This document shows, in pieces, positions 1 to 5,964 of a stretch of 5,964 bases of DNA (its first letter is position 1; each line of letters starts with the position of its first letter). The translations under genes and the position numbers were made by a program. This DNA comes from Bacillota bacterium (lineage in GTDB: Bacteria; Bacillota; Tb-RUG-66): contig JAEEYS010000029.1 of the NCBI GenBank assembly GCA_016288255.1, positions 1 to 5,964 of the forward strand, given 5' to 3'. A model generated the notes under the pieces. The model made no database searches. It saw only the letters and a list, made by a program, of their open reading frames with translations, and was not told where the DNA came from.

Positions 1-302
1 AGAAGCGCCTGCAGTTTCGTCAGATATTTGTCCTGCCGCCATTGCTTCGCCAATTCTATAGCTGCTTTTACCATATTGCCGCGGGTCGCTTGGATCTCCG
101 TTTCAAACCGTTCAAACAGCGTCATGGCATCCGCTACGGAACCGGCAAACCCGGCGATCACTTTCCCGCCGTATAAGCGTCTTACTTTTTTGGCAGTGCT
201 TTTCATTACCGTATTTTCACCAAACGTAACCTGCCCGTCGCCGGCAATGGCAACGCCGGTATCGTCTTTTACCGCTAATATCGTAGTTCCTCTAAATTCC
301 AT
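1..302 (-). CDS. hslV: HslV (ClpQ/CodW), peptidase subunit of the HslUV protease, 5' part
   Basis: This is the N-terminal 100 codons of the proteasome-related peptidase that forms a double hexamer in the cytoplasm and degrades proteins unfolded by the AAA+ partner HslU. The rest (about 75-80 residues in the family) lies beyond position 1. Family signatures are clear: TTI at residues 6-8, the AGDGQVTFG stretch at 20-28, VMK followed by KKVRRLY at 32-44 (Lys38/Lys39 sit where the catalytic Lys33 is expected), [12 protein letters not shown] around 49-60, and the [10 protein letters not shown] helix around 82-91. The ATG at 302-300 is chosen because a perfect ribosome binding site precedes it and no ATG, GTG or TTG lies between it and TTI. 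The predicted nucleophile is Thr6, so a five-residue leader MEFRG would have to be removed. The gene follows xerC by 12 bp, and hslU is expected next. Identification is secure. Only the N-terminal maturation is uncertain. Confidence 0.96.
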   Translation of the reverse strand, partial: MEFRGTTILAVKDDTGVAIAGDGQVTFGENTVMKSTAKKVRRLYGGKVIAGFAGSVADAMTLFERFETEIQATRGNMVKAAIELAKQWRQDKYLTKLQAL

Positions 303-309
303 TTTTCTT

Positions 310-317
310 CCTCCTTA
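310..317 (-). promoter_or_regulatory. hslV ribosome binding site overlapping the xerC stop codon
   Basis: Read on the minus strand this is TAAGGAGG, a near-perfect Shine-Dalgarno sequence, seven bases before the hslV ATG. Its first three bases are the TAA stop of xerC (315-317), so ribosomes finishing xerC end on the hslV initiation region. Translational coupling of the two genes is inferred from this. The site fixes the hslV start. Confidence 0.9.
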
Positions 318-1211
318 CGCCCTGGGATGAGCATGATTATAAGTATCTCGAATGTGTTTTTTGGAAACATGGGTATAGATTTGCGTGGTAGACAAACTTT
401 CATGTCCCAGCAGTTCCTGAATAACTCTCAAATCCGCGCCGTTGTTCAGCATGTGAGTGGCAAAAGAATGTCTTAGCGTATGCGGTGTCACTTCTTTGAT
501 CACCGCCAGTTTGTGCACGTATTTTTCTACCGTGCGGCGAATGCTCCTGTCCGACATCCGATCCCCCAGCTTGTTCAAGATCAGCGCTTCTGTTTCTTCC
601 TTATGGTTTTTCTTTAGGATCTCTCCCCTGCTTTTCAGGAGGTACGTATCCAAGCTTTTCAATCCTTCCTGTCCAATGGGGACCAGTCTTTCTTTCTCGC
701 CTTTCCCAAAAACATAGATCACTTCTTCTTCCACGGAAATATCTTGTAAATTCAGATCCATCAGTTCCGATACCCGCAGTCCCGCACCGTATAAAAGTTC
801 CAATATCAGTTTGTCTCTGTATCCCAAAACCGTATTGGGCGGCAGCGCCAAAAGTTCTGTCATTTCCTCTTCATACAAGAAATTAGGAAGCTTTTTCGGC
901 AGTTTGGGACTTTTGGCCAGCTGCGCCGGATTGTTCTCCCAATCATTCTGCCTTACCATGTATTTATAAAAAGACCGAATGGCCGAAAGTCTTCGGCTGA
1001 TGGTCTTTTTGGTCAGTCCCATGGCATAAAGATGGCTCAAATAATACCGAATATCCCGGTATTTCAGCTCACGCAATTCCTTTTTGACCTGCTCTTCGAT
1101 AAAGCCCGAAAACTCCAGAAGATCGTTTTCATAGCTTCTGATCGTATTTTGGGAATACCCCTTCACTGTTTTTAAATATAAAAGATATTCTTTGATCCCG
1201 CTGTTATCCAT
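315..1211 (-). CDS. xerC: Tyrosine recombinase XerC (CodV-like)
   Basis: This cytoplasmic site-specific recombinase acts with XerD at the chromosomal dif site, resolving chromosome dimers before cell division. The 298-residue length matches the Xer family. An N-terminal SAM-like core-binding domain covers roughly residues 2-88 (KGYSQNTIRSYENDL at 17-31), and the catalytic domain about 108-290. All six catalytic residues are visible: Arg146 (GLRVSEL), Lys170 (GKGEKERLVPI), His244 and Arg247 (TPHTLRH), His270 (LLGHESLSTTQ) and the nucleophile Tyr279 (IYTHVS). The C-terminus ends in HPRA, as in XerC and XerD. It is called XerC rather than XerD or a phage integrase because of its place between trmFO and hslV, where Bacillota carry codV. 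The ATG is the first possible start, since an in-frame TAA ends 3 bp before it. Its AAGGA motif lies about 13 bases upstream, rather far for strong initiation. Confidence 0.95.
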   Translation of the reverse strand: MDNSGIKEYLLYLKTVKGYSQNTIRSYENDLLEFSGFIEEQVKKELRELKYRDIRYYLSHLYAMGLTKKTISRRLSAIRSFYKYMVRQNDWENNPAQLAKSPKLPKKLPNFLYEEEMTELLALPPNTVLGYRDKLILELLYGAGLRVSELMDLNLQDISVEEEVIYVFGKGEKERLVPIGQEGLKSLDTYLLKSRGEILKKNHKEETEALILNKLGDRMSDRSIRRTVEKYVHKLAVIKEVTPHTLRHSFATHMLNNGADLRVIQELLGHESLSTTQIYTHVSKKHIRDTYNHAHPRA

Positions 1212-1295
1212 ATCTTAGCTTCTTTCCTTTTTTATTATTTCATGGAAGCGTCTCTTTTTATCATATCGTTTTTTTATGAATCTTTTGTGAAGAAT
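1212..1295. other. 84-bp A/T-rich intergenic gap between trmFO and xerC
   Basis: This is the only sizeable non-coding gap in the window. Read on the minus strand it is A-rich, with a TATGAT at 1265-1260 that resembles a -10 box. The nearest -35-like hexamer, TTCACA at 1291-1286, is 20 bp away, which is too far for a good sigma-A promoter. The ribosome binding site of xerC (AAGGA, 1229-1225) lies at the downstream end. A five-base GCTTC/GAAGC inverted repeat flanks the run before it, but it has no G+C-rich stem with a T tract, so I do not call a terminator. A weak internal promoter for xerC-hslV is possible but unproven. Confidence 0.5.
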
Positions 1296-2606
1296 CTATA
1301 AAATATTTTCTGTTTCCAAAAATTCTTTCAGCACTTTTAAACTGCGTTCGCTTTGTTTCATTCTGGCTTCATTTTTATTTTTGATTTTTTTGTCCAAAGG
1401 CGGCAAAATGCCGAAATTGGAATTCATCGGTTGCAATGTCTGTTTGCTTTTGTCGGAAATATAAGCCGCCATCGCGCCCATAAGCGTTTCTCTCGGGAAG
1501 ACAAGAGGCGCTTTTCCCTGTTCCAGACGAGCGGCATTGAGCCCCGCCAAGATCCCGTTTGCGGCAGACTCCATATATCCCTCCACACCGGTCAACTGTC
1601 CCGCAAACAAAATATGAGGAGCTTTCTCCATCTGCATGGTGGGAAGCAGTATTTTCGGACTGTTCAGATACGTGTTCCGGTGCATGACCCCATAGCGCAC
1701 AAATTCCGCGTTTTTTAAGGCCGGGATCAAGGAGAATACTCTTTGCTGTTCTCCCCATTTTAAATTGGTCTGGAACCCCACGATATTATAAAGGCTTCCC
1801 TCTTGGTTGTCTTTTCGAAGCTGCACCACCGCATAAGGTTCCCTGCCTGTTTTAGGGTCGACCAGTCCTTTGGGTTTCAGTGGTCCGAAACAAAGAGTCT
1901 GTATTCCCCGTTTCGCCATTTTTTCCACAGGCATACAGCCTTCAAACACTTTTTCTTCTTCAAACGTCTTTAAAGGAACGGTCTTCGCTTGGATCAACTC
2001 CGTCCAAAACGCTTCATACTCTTCTTTACTCATAGGACAATTGATATAATCCGCTTCTCCCCGGTCATAGCGAGACGCAAAAAAAGCGTTGTCCATATCA
2101 ATGGATTCTTTGGTCAAAATCGGCGCTGCCGCGTCATAAAAATAAAGGTTGTCTTCTCCCGTCATTTCTCTCAAAGACCGGCATAATTTCCCGGAAGTCA
2201 AAGGCCCGGTAGCCACCACAACGATCCCTTCTAATTGAGACAGATCTGTGATCTCTTCCCGCACCACTTCAATATTTTGATGACTTTCTATCTCTTTTGT
2301 CACTTTTTCGGAAAACCCGTTTCGATCCACCGCCAAAGCGCCTCCGGCTTTTACCCTGGTCTCATAAGCGCATTTTAGTATCAGAGAATGAAACATCTCC
2401 ATCTCATATTTTAAAAGACCGGAAGCGGTTTCCAGTCTTTCAGCTTTTAAGGAATTGCTGCACACCAACTCTGCCAAAGCATCGGTTTTGTGCGCAGGCG
2501 TATTTTGATGGGGACGCATTTCATATAAGCGAACGGAAATGCCCTGATTCGCGATATAATAAGCTGCTTCCGCTCCGGCCAAACCGCCGCCGATCACTGT
2601 AATCAT
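1296..2606 (-). CDS. trmFO: TrmFO, folate/FAD-dependent tRNA (m5U54) methyltransferase
   Basis: This cytoplasmic flavoenzyme methylates uridine 54 of the tRNA T-loop. It takes the carbon from 5,10-methylenetetrahydrofolate and uses reduced FAD, unlike the S-adenosylmethionine-dependent TrmA of many Gram-negatives. The 436-residue length is normal for the family. The FAD Rossmann motif GGGLAGAEAA is at 6-15. The conserved RPHQNTPAHKTD segment at 31-42 leads into LAELVCSNSLKAE, which holds Cys49. FEGCMPVEKMAKRG at 221-234 holds Cys224. These two cysteines correspond to Cys53 and Cys226 studied in Bacillus subtilis TrmFO. VVATGPLTS (130-138) and the C-terminal FAD-contact segment GQLTGVEGYMESAANG (336-351) are intact. 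It is TrmFO rather than the paralogue MnmG/GidA because of its shorter length and these cysteine motifs. The ATG overlaps the topA stop in ATGA, with AAGGGA about 10 bases upstream, so translation is probably coupled to topA. Confidence 0.97.
   Translation of the reverse strand: MITVIGGGLAGAEAAYYIANQGISVRLYEMRPHQNTPAHKTDALAELVCSNSLKAERLETASGLLKYEMEMFHSLILKCAYETRVKAGGALAVDRNGFSEKVTKEIESHQNIEVVREEITDLSQLEGIVVVATGPLTSGKLCRSLREMTGEDNLYFYDAAAPILTKESIDMDNAFFASRYDRGEADYINCPMSKEEYEAFWTELIQAKTVPLKTFEEEKVFEGCMPVEKMAKRGIQTLCFGPLKPKGLVDPKTGREPYAVVQLRKDNQEGSLYNIVGFQTNLKWGEQQRVFSLIPALKNAEFVRYGVMHRNTYLNSPKILLPTMQMEKAPHILFAGQLTGVEGYMESAANGILAGLNAARLEQGKAPLVFPRETLMGAMAAYISDKSKQTLQPMNSNFGILPPLDKKIKNKNEARMKQSERSLKVLKEFLETENIL
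2603..2606 (-). other. ATGA overlap of the topA stop and trmFO start
   Basis: On the minus strand the last codon region of topA reads GTATGA. The TGA stop of topA (2605-2603) shares two bases with the trmFO ATG (2606-2604). Such four-base overlaps commonly give termination-reinitiation coupling. Together with the AAGGGA at 2622-2617 inside the topA coding end, this supports co-translation of the two genes from one mRNA. Confidence 0.93.
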
Positions 2607-4741
2607 ACGCCGCTATTCCCTTCTTTCCCACATTTTTTATTGGAGCACACCAATTTGTTCCTTTCTCTGATCATATAGCTGCCGCAAACGGGGCAGTATT
2701 TGCCGCTGGGCTTTTTCCAGGAAGTGAAGTCACATTCCGGATAGTTGCTGCAGCCATAGAAATTCCGACCTGTTTTGGTCTTTCTGACAATGATCTTACC
2801 GTCTTTGCATTTTGGACAGGGAATATCCGTTTTTTCTGTGTAAGGTTTTGTATTGCGGCATTCCGGAAAACCCGGGCAGGCTAAAAACTTCCCGAATCTC
2901 CCGTTTTTAATGACCATCTTCCTTCCGCATTTTTCACAGATCACATCCGTCTCTTCATCCTTGATCTGTATTTTTTCAACAGTGGATTCCGCCTTTTCCA
3001 AATCGACTTTGAACTTATCGTAAAAGCCCTGCAAGATCTCTTTCCAATCCTGCTTGTTCTCTTCTATTTCATCCAATTCTTTTTCCATGTTGGCAGTGAA
3101 TTTTACATTGACGATATCCTTAAAATTCTCTTTCATCAATTCCGTTACCACTTCGCCCAGTTCCGTGGGAACGAATCGTTTTTGTTCTTTGTAGACATAT
3201 TGCCTGTTTTGCAGGGTATCGATCGTAGGCGCATAAGTACTGGGCCTTCCGATCCCTTTTTCTTCCAGCATTTTGATCAGCATCGCTTCCGTAAACCGCG
3301 GCGGCGGCTGTGTGAAATGCTGTTCCGGTTTTAATTTCTGCAATGTCAAGATCTCGCCGATCTCCAGATCCTTCGGTATCTTTTGTTCTTTTTCTTCTTT
3401 GTTGTCCTGCCCTTCCACATAGGCAGCCATGAATCCTTTGAACTTGATCTCCGAACCGGAGGCTTTAAAAACATAATCGCCCGCATCCACCGTCAAAGCC
3501 ACCGTATCATAAACAGCCGGCATCATCTGACTTGCCAAAAACCGATTCCAAACAAGCGAATAAAGCTTGAACGCTTCCGGTTTTAAGCTGTCTTTTACCG
3601 TTTCGGGAGAACGAAGCGGCAGCGTCGGCCGGATCGCTTCGTGGGCATCTGCCACATTGGCGCCTTTGGGTGCGGATGCTTTTCCGTAATACACGTATTC
3701 TTTGCCATACTGATTTAAAATATAGGCTCTGGCCGCGTTTCTTCCCTCTTCAGAGATCCTGGTGGAGTCCGTTCTCATATAGGTGATCAGACCCACGTGT
3801 CCTTCCCCTTTGATGTTGACGCCTTCATACAGCTCCTGCGCGATCATCATGGTCCGTTTGGCCGTATAATTCAATTTTCTGGCAGCTTCCTGCTGCAGAC
3901 TGCTGGTAATAAAAGGCGGCGGTGCGTTTTTCTTTCTGACGCCCAGTTTTTTATCGGAGACCACATATTCTTTTTGATCCAGGTCCTTTATGATCCCATC
4001 GACCCGTTCTTTGTTCTGCAGTTTGATCTTGCCTTTTTTGTCACCGTAAAAATTGATCGTGAATTTATTTTTCTTTTGGTCTTTGACATCGGCATCCAGT
4101 GTCCAATATTCTTCCGGTACAAAGTTTTGGATCTCGTTTTCTCTGTCCACGATCAGCTTCAATGCCACGGACTGTACCCTTCCGGCGCTCAGCCCTTTTC
4201 TGTTGATCTTCGCCCAAAGAAGCGGACTTAATTTGTATCCCACGATCCTGTCCAAGATCCTTCTTGCCTGCTGGGCATTTACCAGATCCGTATTGATCTT
4301 GCGGGGATGTTTTACCGCGTTTTGAATGGCATCTTTGGTGATCTCATTGAACACGATCCTGCATTCTTTGTCTTCATCTATATCCAACAGTTTGGAAAGA
4401 TGCCAGGAAATGGCTTCTCCTTCCCGATCCAAGTCGGTAGCCAGATAGATTTTCGGATATTTTTCGGCATCCTTTTTGATCTGCTTGATCAAGTCGCCTT
4501 TTCCTCTAATATTGATATACTTGGGTTCAAATCCGTTTTCTATATCAACACCGATCTGACTTTTCGGCAGATCCCGCAAATGACCTTTTGACGCAATGAC
4601 TTTATATTTTTTTCCCAAATATTTTTCAATGGTCTTTGCTTTTGCCGGTGATTCCACGATCACCAATGTTTTGTTTTCGGTAGGTTCTGCCTTTTTTGTC
4701 GTTTTCTTGGCTGTTTTTTTTACTGTTTTCTTTTCCGCCAT
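2603..4741 (-). CDS. topA: DNA topoisomerase I (type IA, omega protein)
   Basis: This enzyme relaxes negatively supercoiled DNA by cutting one strand through a 5'-phosphotyrosine link. The product is 712 residues if it starts at the ATG 4741-4739. That start is preferred over the in-frame GTG at 4768 because GGAGG lies 7 bases before the ATG, while the GTG overlaps the dprA stop. The Toprim domain shows LVIVESPAKAKTI at 26-38 (Glu30) and TDLDREGE at 102-109 (Asp103, Asp105, Glu107). SAGRVQSVALKLIVDRE at 185-201 and IGRPSTYAPTI around 497-507 are family motifs. The active-site tyrosine is Tyr321 in TYMRTDS. Three C-terminal C4 zinc ribbons are complete: cysteines 602/605/622/628, 642/645/664/670 and 683/686/699/704. 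The odd part is residues 2-23, a Lys/Thr-rich tail ahead of the usual start of the Toprim domain, encoded by tandem repeats. Confidence 0.98.
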   Translation of the reverse strand: MAEKKTVKKTAKKTTKKAEPTENKTLVIVESPAKAKTIEKYLGKKYKVIASKGHLRDLPKSQIGVDIENGFEPKYINIRGKGDLIKQIKKDAEKYPKIYLATDLDREGEAISWHLSKLLDIDEDKECRIVFNEITKDAIQNAVKHPRKINTDLVNAQQARRILDRIVGYKLSPLLWAKINRKGLSAGRVQSVALKLIVDRENEIQNFVPEEYWTLDADVKDQKKNKFTINFYGDKKGKIKLQNKERVDGIIKDLDQKEYVVSDKKLGVRKKNAPPPFITSSLQQEAARKLNYTAKRTMMIAQELYEGVNIKGEGHVGLITYMRTDSTRISEEGRNAARAYILNQYGKEYVYYGKASAPKGANVADAHEAIRPTLPLRSPETVKDSLKPEAFKLYSLVWNRFLASQMMPAVYDTVALTVDAGDYVFKASGSEIKFKGFMAAYVEGQDNKEEKEQKIPKDLEIGEILTLQKLKPEQHFTQPPPRFTEAMLIKMLEEKGIGRPSTYAPTIDTLQNRQYVYKEQKRFVPTELGEVVTELMKENFKDIVNVKFTANMEKELDEIEENKQDWKEILQGFYDKFKVDLEKAESTVEKIQIKDEETDVICEKCGRKMVIKNGRFGKFLACPGFPECRNTKPYTEKTDIPCPKCKDGKIIVRKTKTGRNFYGCSNYPECDFTSWKKPSGKYCPVCGSYMIRERNKLVCSNKKCGKEGNSGV
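4685..4732 (-). repeat. Four-unit 12-bp in-frame tandem repeat encoding KKxx tetrads in TopA
   Basis: Codons 4-19 of topA form four consecutive 12-base units. Read on the minus strand they are AAGAAAACAGTA, AAAAAAACAGCC, AAGAAAACGACA and AAAAAGGCAGAA. Most pairs share 8-9 of 12 bases. They encode KKTV, KKTA, KKTT and KKAE, so lysine pairs fall at residues 4-5, 8-9, 12-13 and 16-17. The unit length is a multiple of three, so gain or loss of units would lengthen or shorten the tail without breaking the frame. Two in-frame A-rich slippery heptamers lie inside it. Confidence 0.85.
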
Positions 4742-4748
4742 AACCGTT

Positions 4749-4753
4749 CCTCC
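4749..4753 (-). promoter_or_regulatory. topA ribosome binding site that decides the start
   Basis: On the minus strand this is GGAGG in the context TTGGAGGAAC, seven bases before the ATG at 4741. It is the reason to start TopA there and not at the GTG at 4768-4766, which overlaps the dprA TAG stop by one base. Starting at the GTG would add the nine residues MRGYIGGTV, part of which is the translated ribosome binding site. Confidence 0.88.
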
Positions 4754-4767
4754 AATATATCCTCTCA

Positions 4768-5862
4768 CTAAAACTTCCTATAATATCCACCCGGTAATCG
4801 TCTTATTCTCTCATCAATTTCCAAATCAGTCAAGACTTCTATCGTTTCCGAGCCAAATTCTTCTACGATTTCCGCAAAATGAACGCCTTCTTTTCCCGTC
4901 AAATAGTCCAGTATCTCTTTTTCCAGACCCACGGGCTCCGTCCATCCCGACAGAGTGTCTGGCTCCGCTTTGGACTCTTCTTTTTGCGGATAGACCCAAT
5001 CAAACTCTTCCACAATATCTTCCGGTTTTGTCACCAGCTTTGCGCCGCTTCTCTGGATCAGCAGATTCGAACCCGCAAAACTCGGCTTATCGATATTGCC
5101 CGGTACGGCAAATACTTCTCTGTTGTCATCGAACGCCATTCTTGCCGTGATCAGCGCGCCGCTTTTTTCCGGCGCTTCTATTACCGTGACCCCCAAAGCC
5201 AGTCCCGCTACAATCCGATTCCTTTCCGGAAAATTTTTCGGGTACGGCTTTGACCCCGGCGGATATTCGCTGACGATAACGCCGCCCTTTTCCAATATAT
5301 CATGATATAGTTTCTTATGCTCCGGCGGATAAATGTTGTCCACGCCGCCGCCCAACACGGCGATCACTTTGCCTCCTGCCGTCAAAGCGCCTCTTTGCGC
5401 TTCCCCGTCGATCCCTCTTGCCATGCCGCTTACGACCGTAAATCCCATTTCCGCCAGTTTCTTCCCAAACTGATAAGCGGTGTCCAGTCCGTAAGGAGAA
5501 GCTTTTCTGGTGCCGACAACGGCTACGGCAGGCTTTGACAAAACTTTGATATCTCCCTTATAATACAAAACCATCGGCTTATGAGAGATCTGTCTTAAAT
5601 ATTCCGGATAATCCGCGCTGTTTGGCGTTATAAATCCGATCTCCTGCTTCTTTAAATAATCCATGAGCCGTTTGGTATCTATCTTTTTGCGCTGATACAA
5701 AAGCTTATTTCCCAAATCTTCGGAAATCCCCGTTTCCGTAAGCTGTTTTGCGGTCGCTTTTTCAAACGCCTTCCAGGAAGAAAAATTTTCATTTAATTTT
5801 TCCAGCGTGCGATTGGTCACACCGGGGATCAAAGAAAGTGCCAGCAAATAAGAATCTTCCAC
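4768..5862 (-). CDS. dprA: DNA-processing protein DprA (Smf)
   Basis: DprA binds incoming single-stranded DNA and loads RecA onto it during natural transformation. It is widespread even in bacteria not known to be transformable. The 364-residue product has a helical SAM-like N-terminal region (about 1-75, LIPGVTNRTLEKL at 11-23). The Rossmann-like core follows, with VVGTRKASPYG (115-125), VSGMARGID (144-152), VLGGGVDNIYPP (169-180), SEYPPG (198-203), FPERNRIVAGLA (211-222), SGALITARMA (234-243) and VPGNI (253-257). After an acidic linker (about 293-310), residues 311-364 look like the winged-helix-like C-terminal domain seen in many DprA proteins. Translation starts at GTG with AAGGCGGTG seven bases before it. 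The gene begins 14 bp after comM and ends 26 bp before the topA ATG. All core motifs are intact, so the gene looks functional. Whether the organism is transformable cannot be told from this window. Confidence 0.97.
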   Translation of the reverse strand: MEDSYLLALSLIPGVTNRTLEKLNENFSSWKAFEKATAKQLTETGISEDLGNKLLYQRKKIDTKRLMDYLKKQEIGFITPNSADYPEYLRQISHKPMVLYYKGDIKVLSKPAVAVVGTRKASPYGLDTAYQFGKKLAEMGFTVVSGMARGIDGEAQRGALTAGGKVIAVLGGGVDNIYPPEHKKLYHDILEKGGVIVSEYPPGSKPYPKNFPERNRIVAGLALGVTVIEAPEKSGALITARMAFDDNREVFAVPGNIDKPSFAGSNLLIQRSGAKLVTKPEDIVEEFDWVYPQKEESKAEPDTLSGWTEPVGLEKEILDYLTGKEGVHFAEIVEEFGSETIEVLTDLEIDERIRRLPGGYYRKF

Positions 5863-5869
5863 TCTTTTT

Positions 5870-5878
5870 CACCGCCTT
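5870..5878 (-). promoter_or_regulatory. dprA ribosome binding site overlapping the comM stop codon
   Basis: On the minus strand this reads AAGGCGGTG, one mismatch from the ideal AAGGAGGTG, with seven bases to the GTG at 5862. The comM stop TAA (5879-5877) supplies its first two A bases. This supports the GTG as the true dprA start and suggests coupling of dprA translation to comM. Confidence 0.85.
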
Positions 5879-5964
5879 AAAGCCATTTTTGTCTGTCTAA
5901 ACTGCAGTAATTCAACGCTTCCGCTACATGATTCTTTAAAATATTTTCTTTTTCTTCCAAGTCC
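5877..5964 (-). CDS. C-terminal end of a ComM/YifB-type Mg-chelatase-like AAA+ ATPase (partial)
   Basis: Only the last 28 codons fall in the window, and the gene continues beyond position 5964. The frame ends at TAA (5879-5877). Its residues NHVAEALNYCSLDRQKWL match the pattern (H-x-AEAx-x-Y-x-SLDR-x-x-W) that closes the Mg-chelatase C-terminal domain of ComM/YifB proteins. In Gram-negatives ComM is a hexameric helicase that extends heteroduplex during transformation. The role of the Bacillota homologue is less clear. Its place directly upstream of dprA is the usual arrangement in clostridia and supports the call. The fragment is too short to judge whether the ATPase domain is intact. Confidence 0.8.
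   Translation of the reverse strand, partial: DLEEKENILKNHVAEALNYCSLDRQKWL

Noticed and set aside
28..330. A 100-codon plus-strand frame opposite hslV
   Set aside because: The reverse strand encodes a clear HslV with a perfect ribosome binding site. The plus-strand product has no supporting motif.
315..1211. The tyrosine recombinase considered as a phage or integron integrase marking a mobile element
   Set aside because: Its length, HPRA C-terminus and place between trmFO and hslV are those of chromosomal XerC/CodV. No attachment-site repeats, tRNA gene or cargo genes are next to it.
1375..1758. A 127-codon minus-strand frame inside trmFO
   Set aside because: It is another frame of the intact trmFO gene, with no recognisable domain. 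It is not evidence of a frameshift, since trmFO runs through uninterrupted.
3171..3181. A short palindrome AACGAATCGTT, considered as a LexA- or other repressor-type operator
   Set aside because: It lies deep inside the topA coding region, does not match the Gram-positive LexA consensus, and has no nearby promoter.
4596..5150. A 184-codon open frame on the plus strand opposite topA and dprA
   Set aside because: It lies antisense across two well-identified genes and their junction. Its translation is low-complexity and Phe/Pro/Ser-rich, and I see no ribosome binding site or family motif. It is a shadow of the minus-strand coding.
5323..5350. A CGGCGG/CCGCCG inverted repeat with a 16-base loop
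   Set aside because: It sits within dprA where the conserved GGGVDNIYPP motif forces glycine and proline codons (GGN and CCN), which pair by chance. It has no T tract, so it is not a terminator.
1296..5946. The same 12-mer GAAAATATTTTA near the trmFO 3' end and in the comM fragment, considered as a regulatory repeat
   Set aside because: Both copies are in frame and encode the same tetrapeptide ENIL with A/T-rich codons. The motif does not match the CodY consensus, and two copies 4.6 kb apart inside coding sequence are most simply coincidence.

Overview
The window is a stretch of a conserved housekeeping operon of a low-to-mid G+C Gram-positive bacterium (Bacillota, most likely a clostridial lineage). 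This is inferred from the gene order comM(yifB)-dprA-topA-trmFO-xerC-hslV, which is typical of that phylum. It also rests on the folate-dependent tRNA methyltransferase TrmFO, on strong AAGGAGG-type ribosome binding sites, and on a base composition that looks to be in the mid-40s % G+C by eye. I cannot name a genus.

Everything coding lies on the minus strand, so transcription runs from high to low coordinates. From upstream to downstream: the last 28 codons of a ComM/YifB-type Mg-chelatase-like AAA+ protein (5877-5964, cut by the window edge); dprA (4768-5862, GTG start); topA (2603-4741); trmFO (1296-2606); xerC (315-1211); and the first 100 codons of hslV (1-302, cut by the window edge). 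The genes are tightly packed. The comM TAA stop is part of the dprA ribosome binding site, topA and trmFO overlap by ATGA, and the xerC TAA stop is part of the hslV ribosome binding site. The only real gap is 84 bp between trmFO and xerC, and it shows no convincing promoter or terminator. No stretch of 300 bases lacks a gene.

The genes share a DNA and RNA maintenance theme rather than a single pathway. DprA (and ComM where transformation occurs) handles incoming single-stranded DNA. TopA relaxes negative supercoils, XerC resolves chromosome dimers, TrmFO makes the T-loop ribothymidine of tRNA, and HslV is the peptidase of the HslUV protease. The remaining partner genes hslU, and often codY, would be expected just beyond position 1.

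I see no undescribed system here. The most notable local oddities are a four-unit 12-bp in-frame tandem repeat that gives TopA an unusual period-4 lysine-pair N-terminal tail, and an HslV that begins with a short MEFRG leader before its expected catalytic threonine. No RNA genes, mobile elements, CRISPR arrays or attachment sites were seen.
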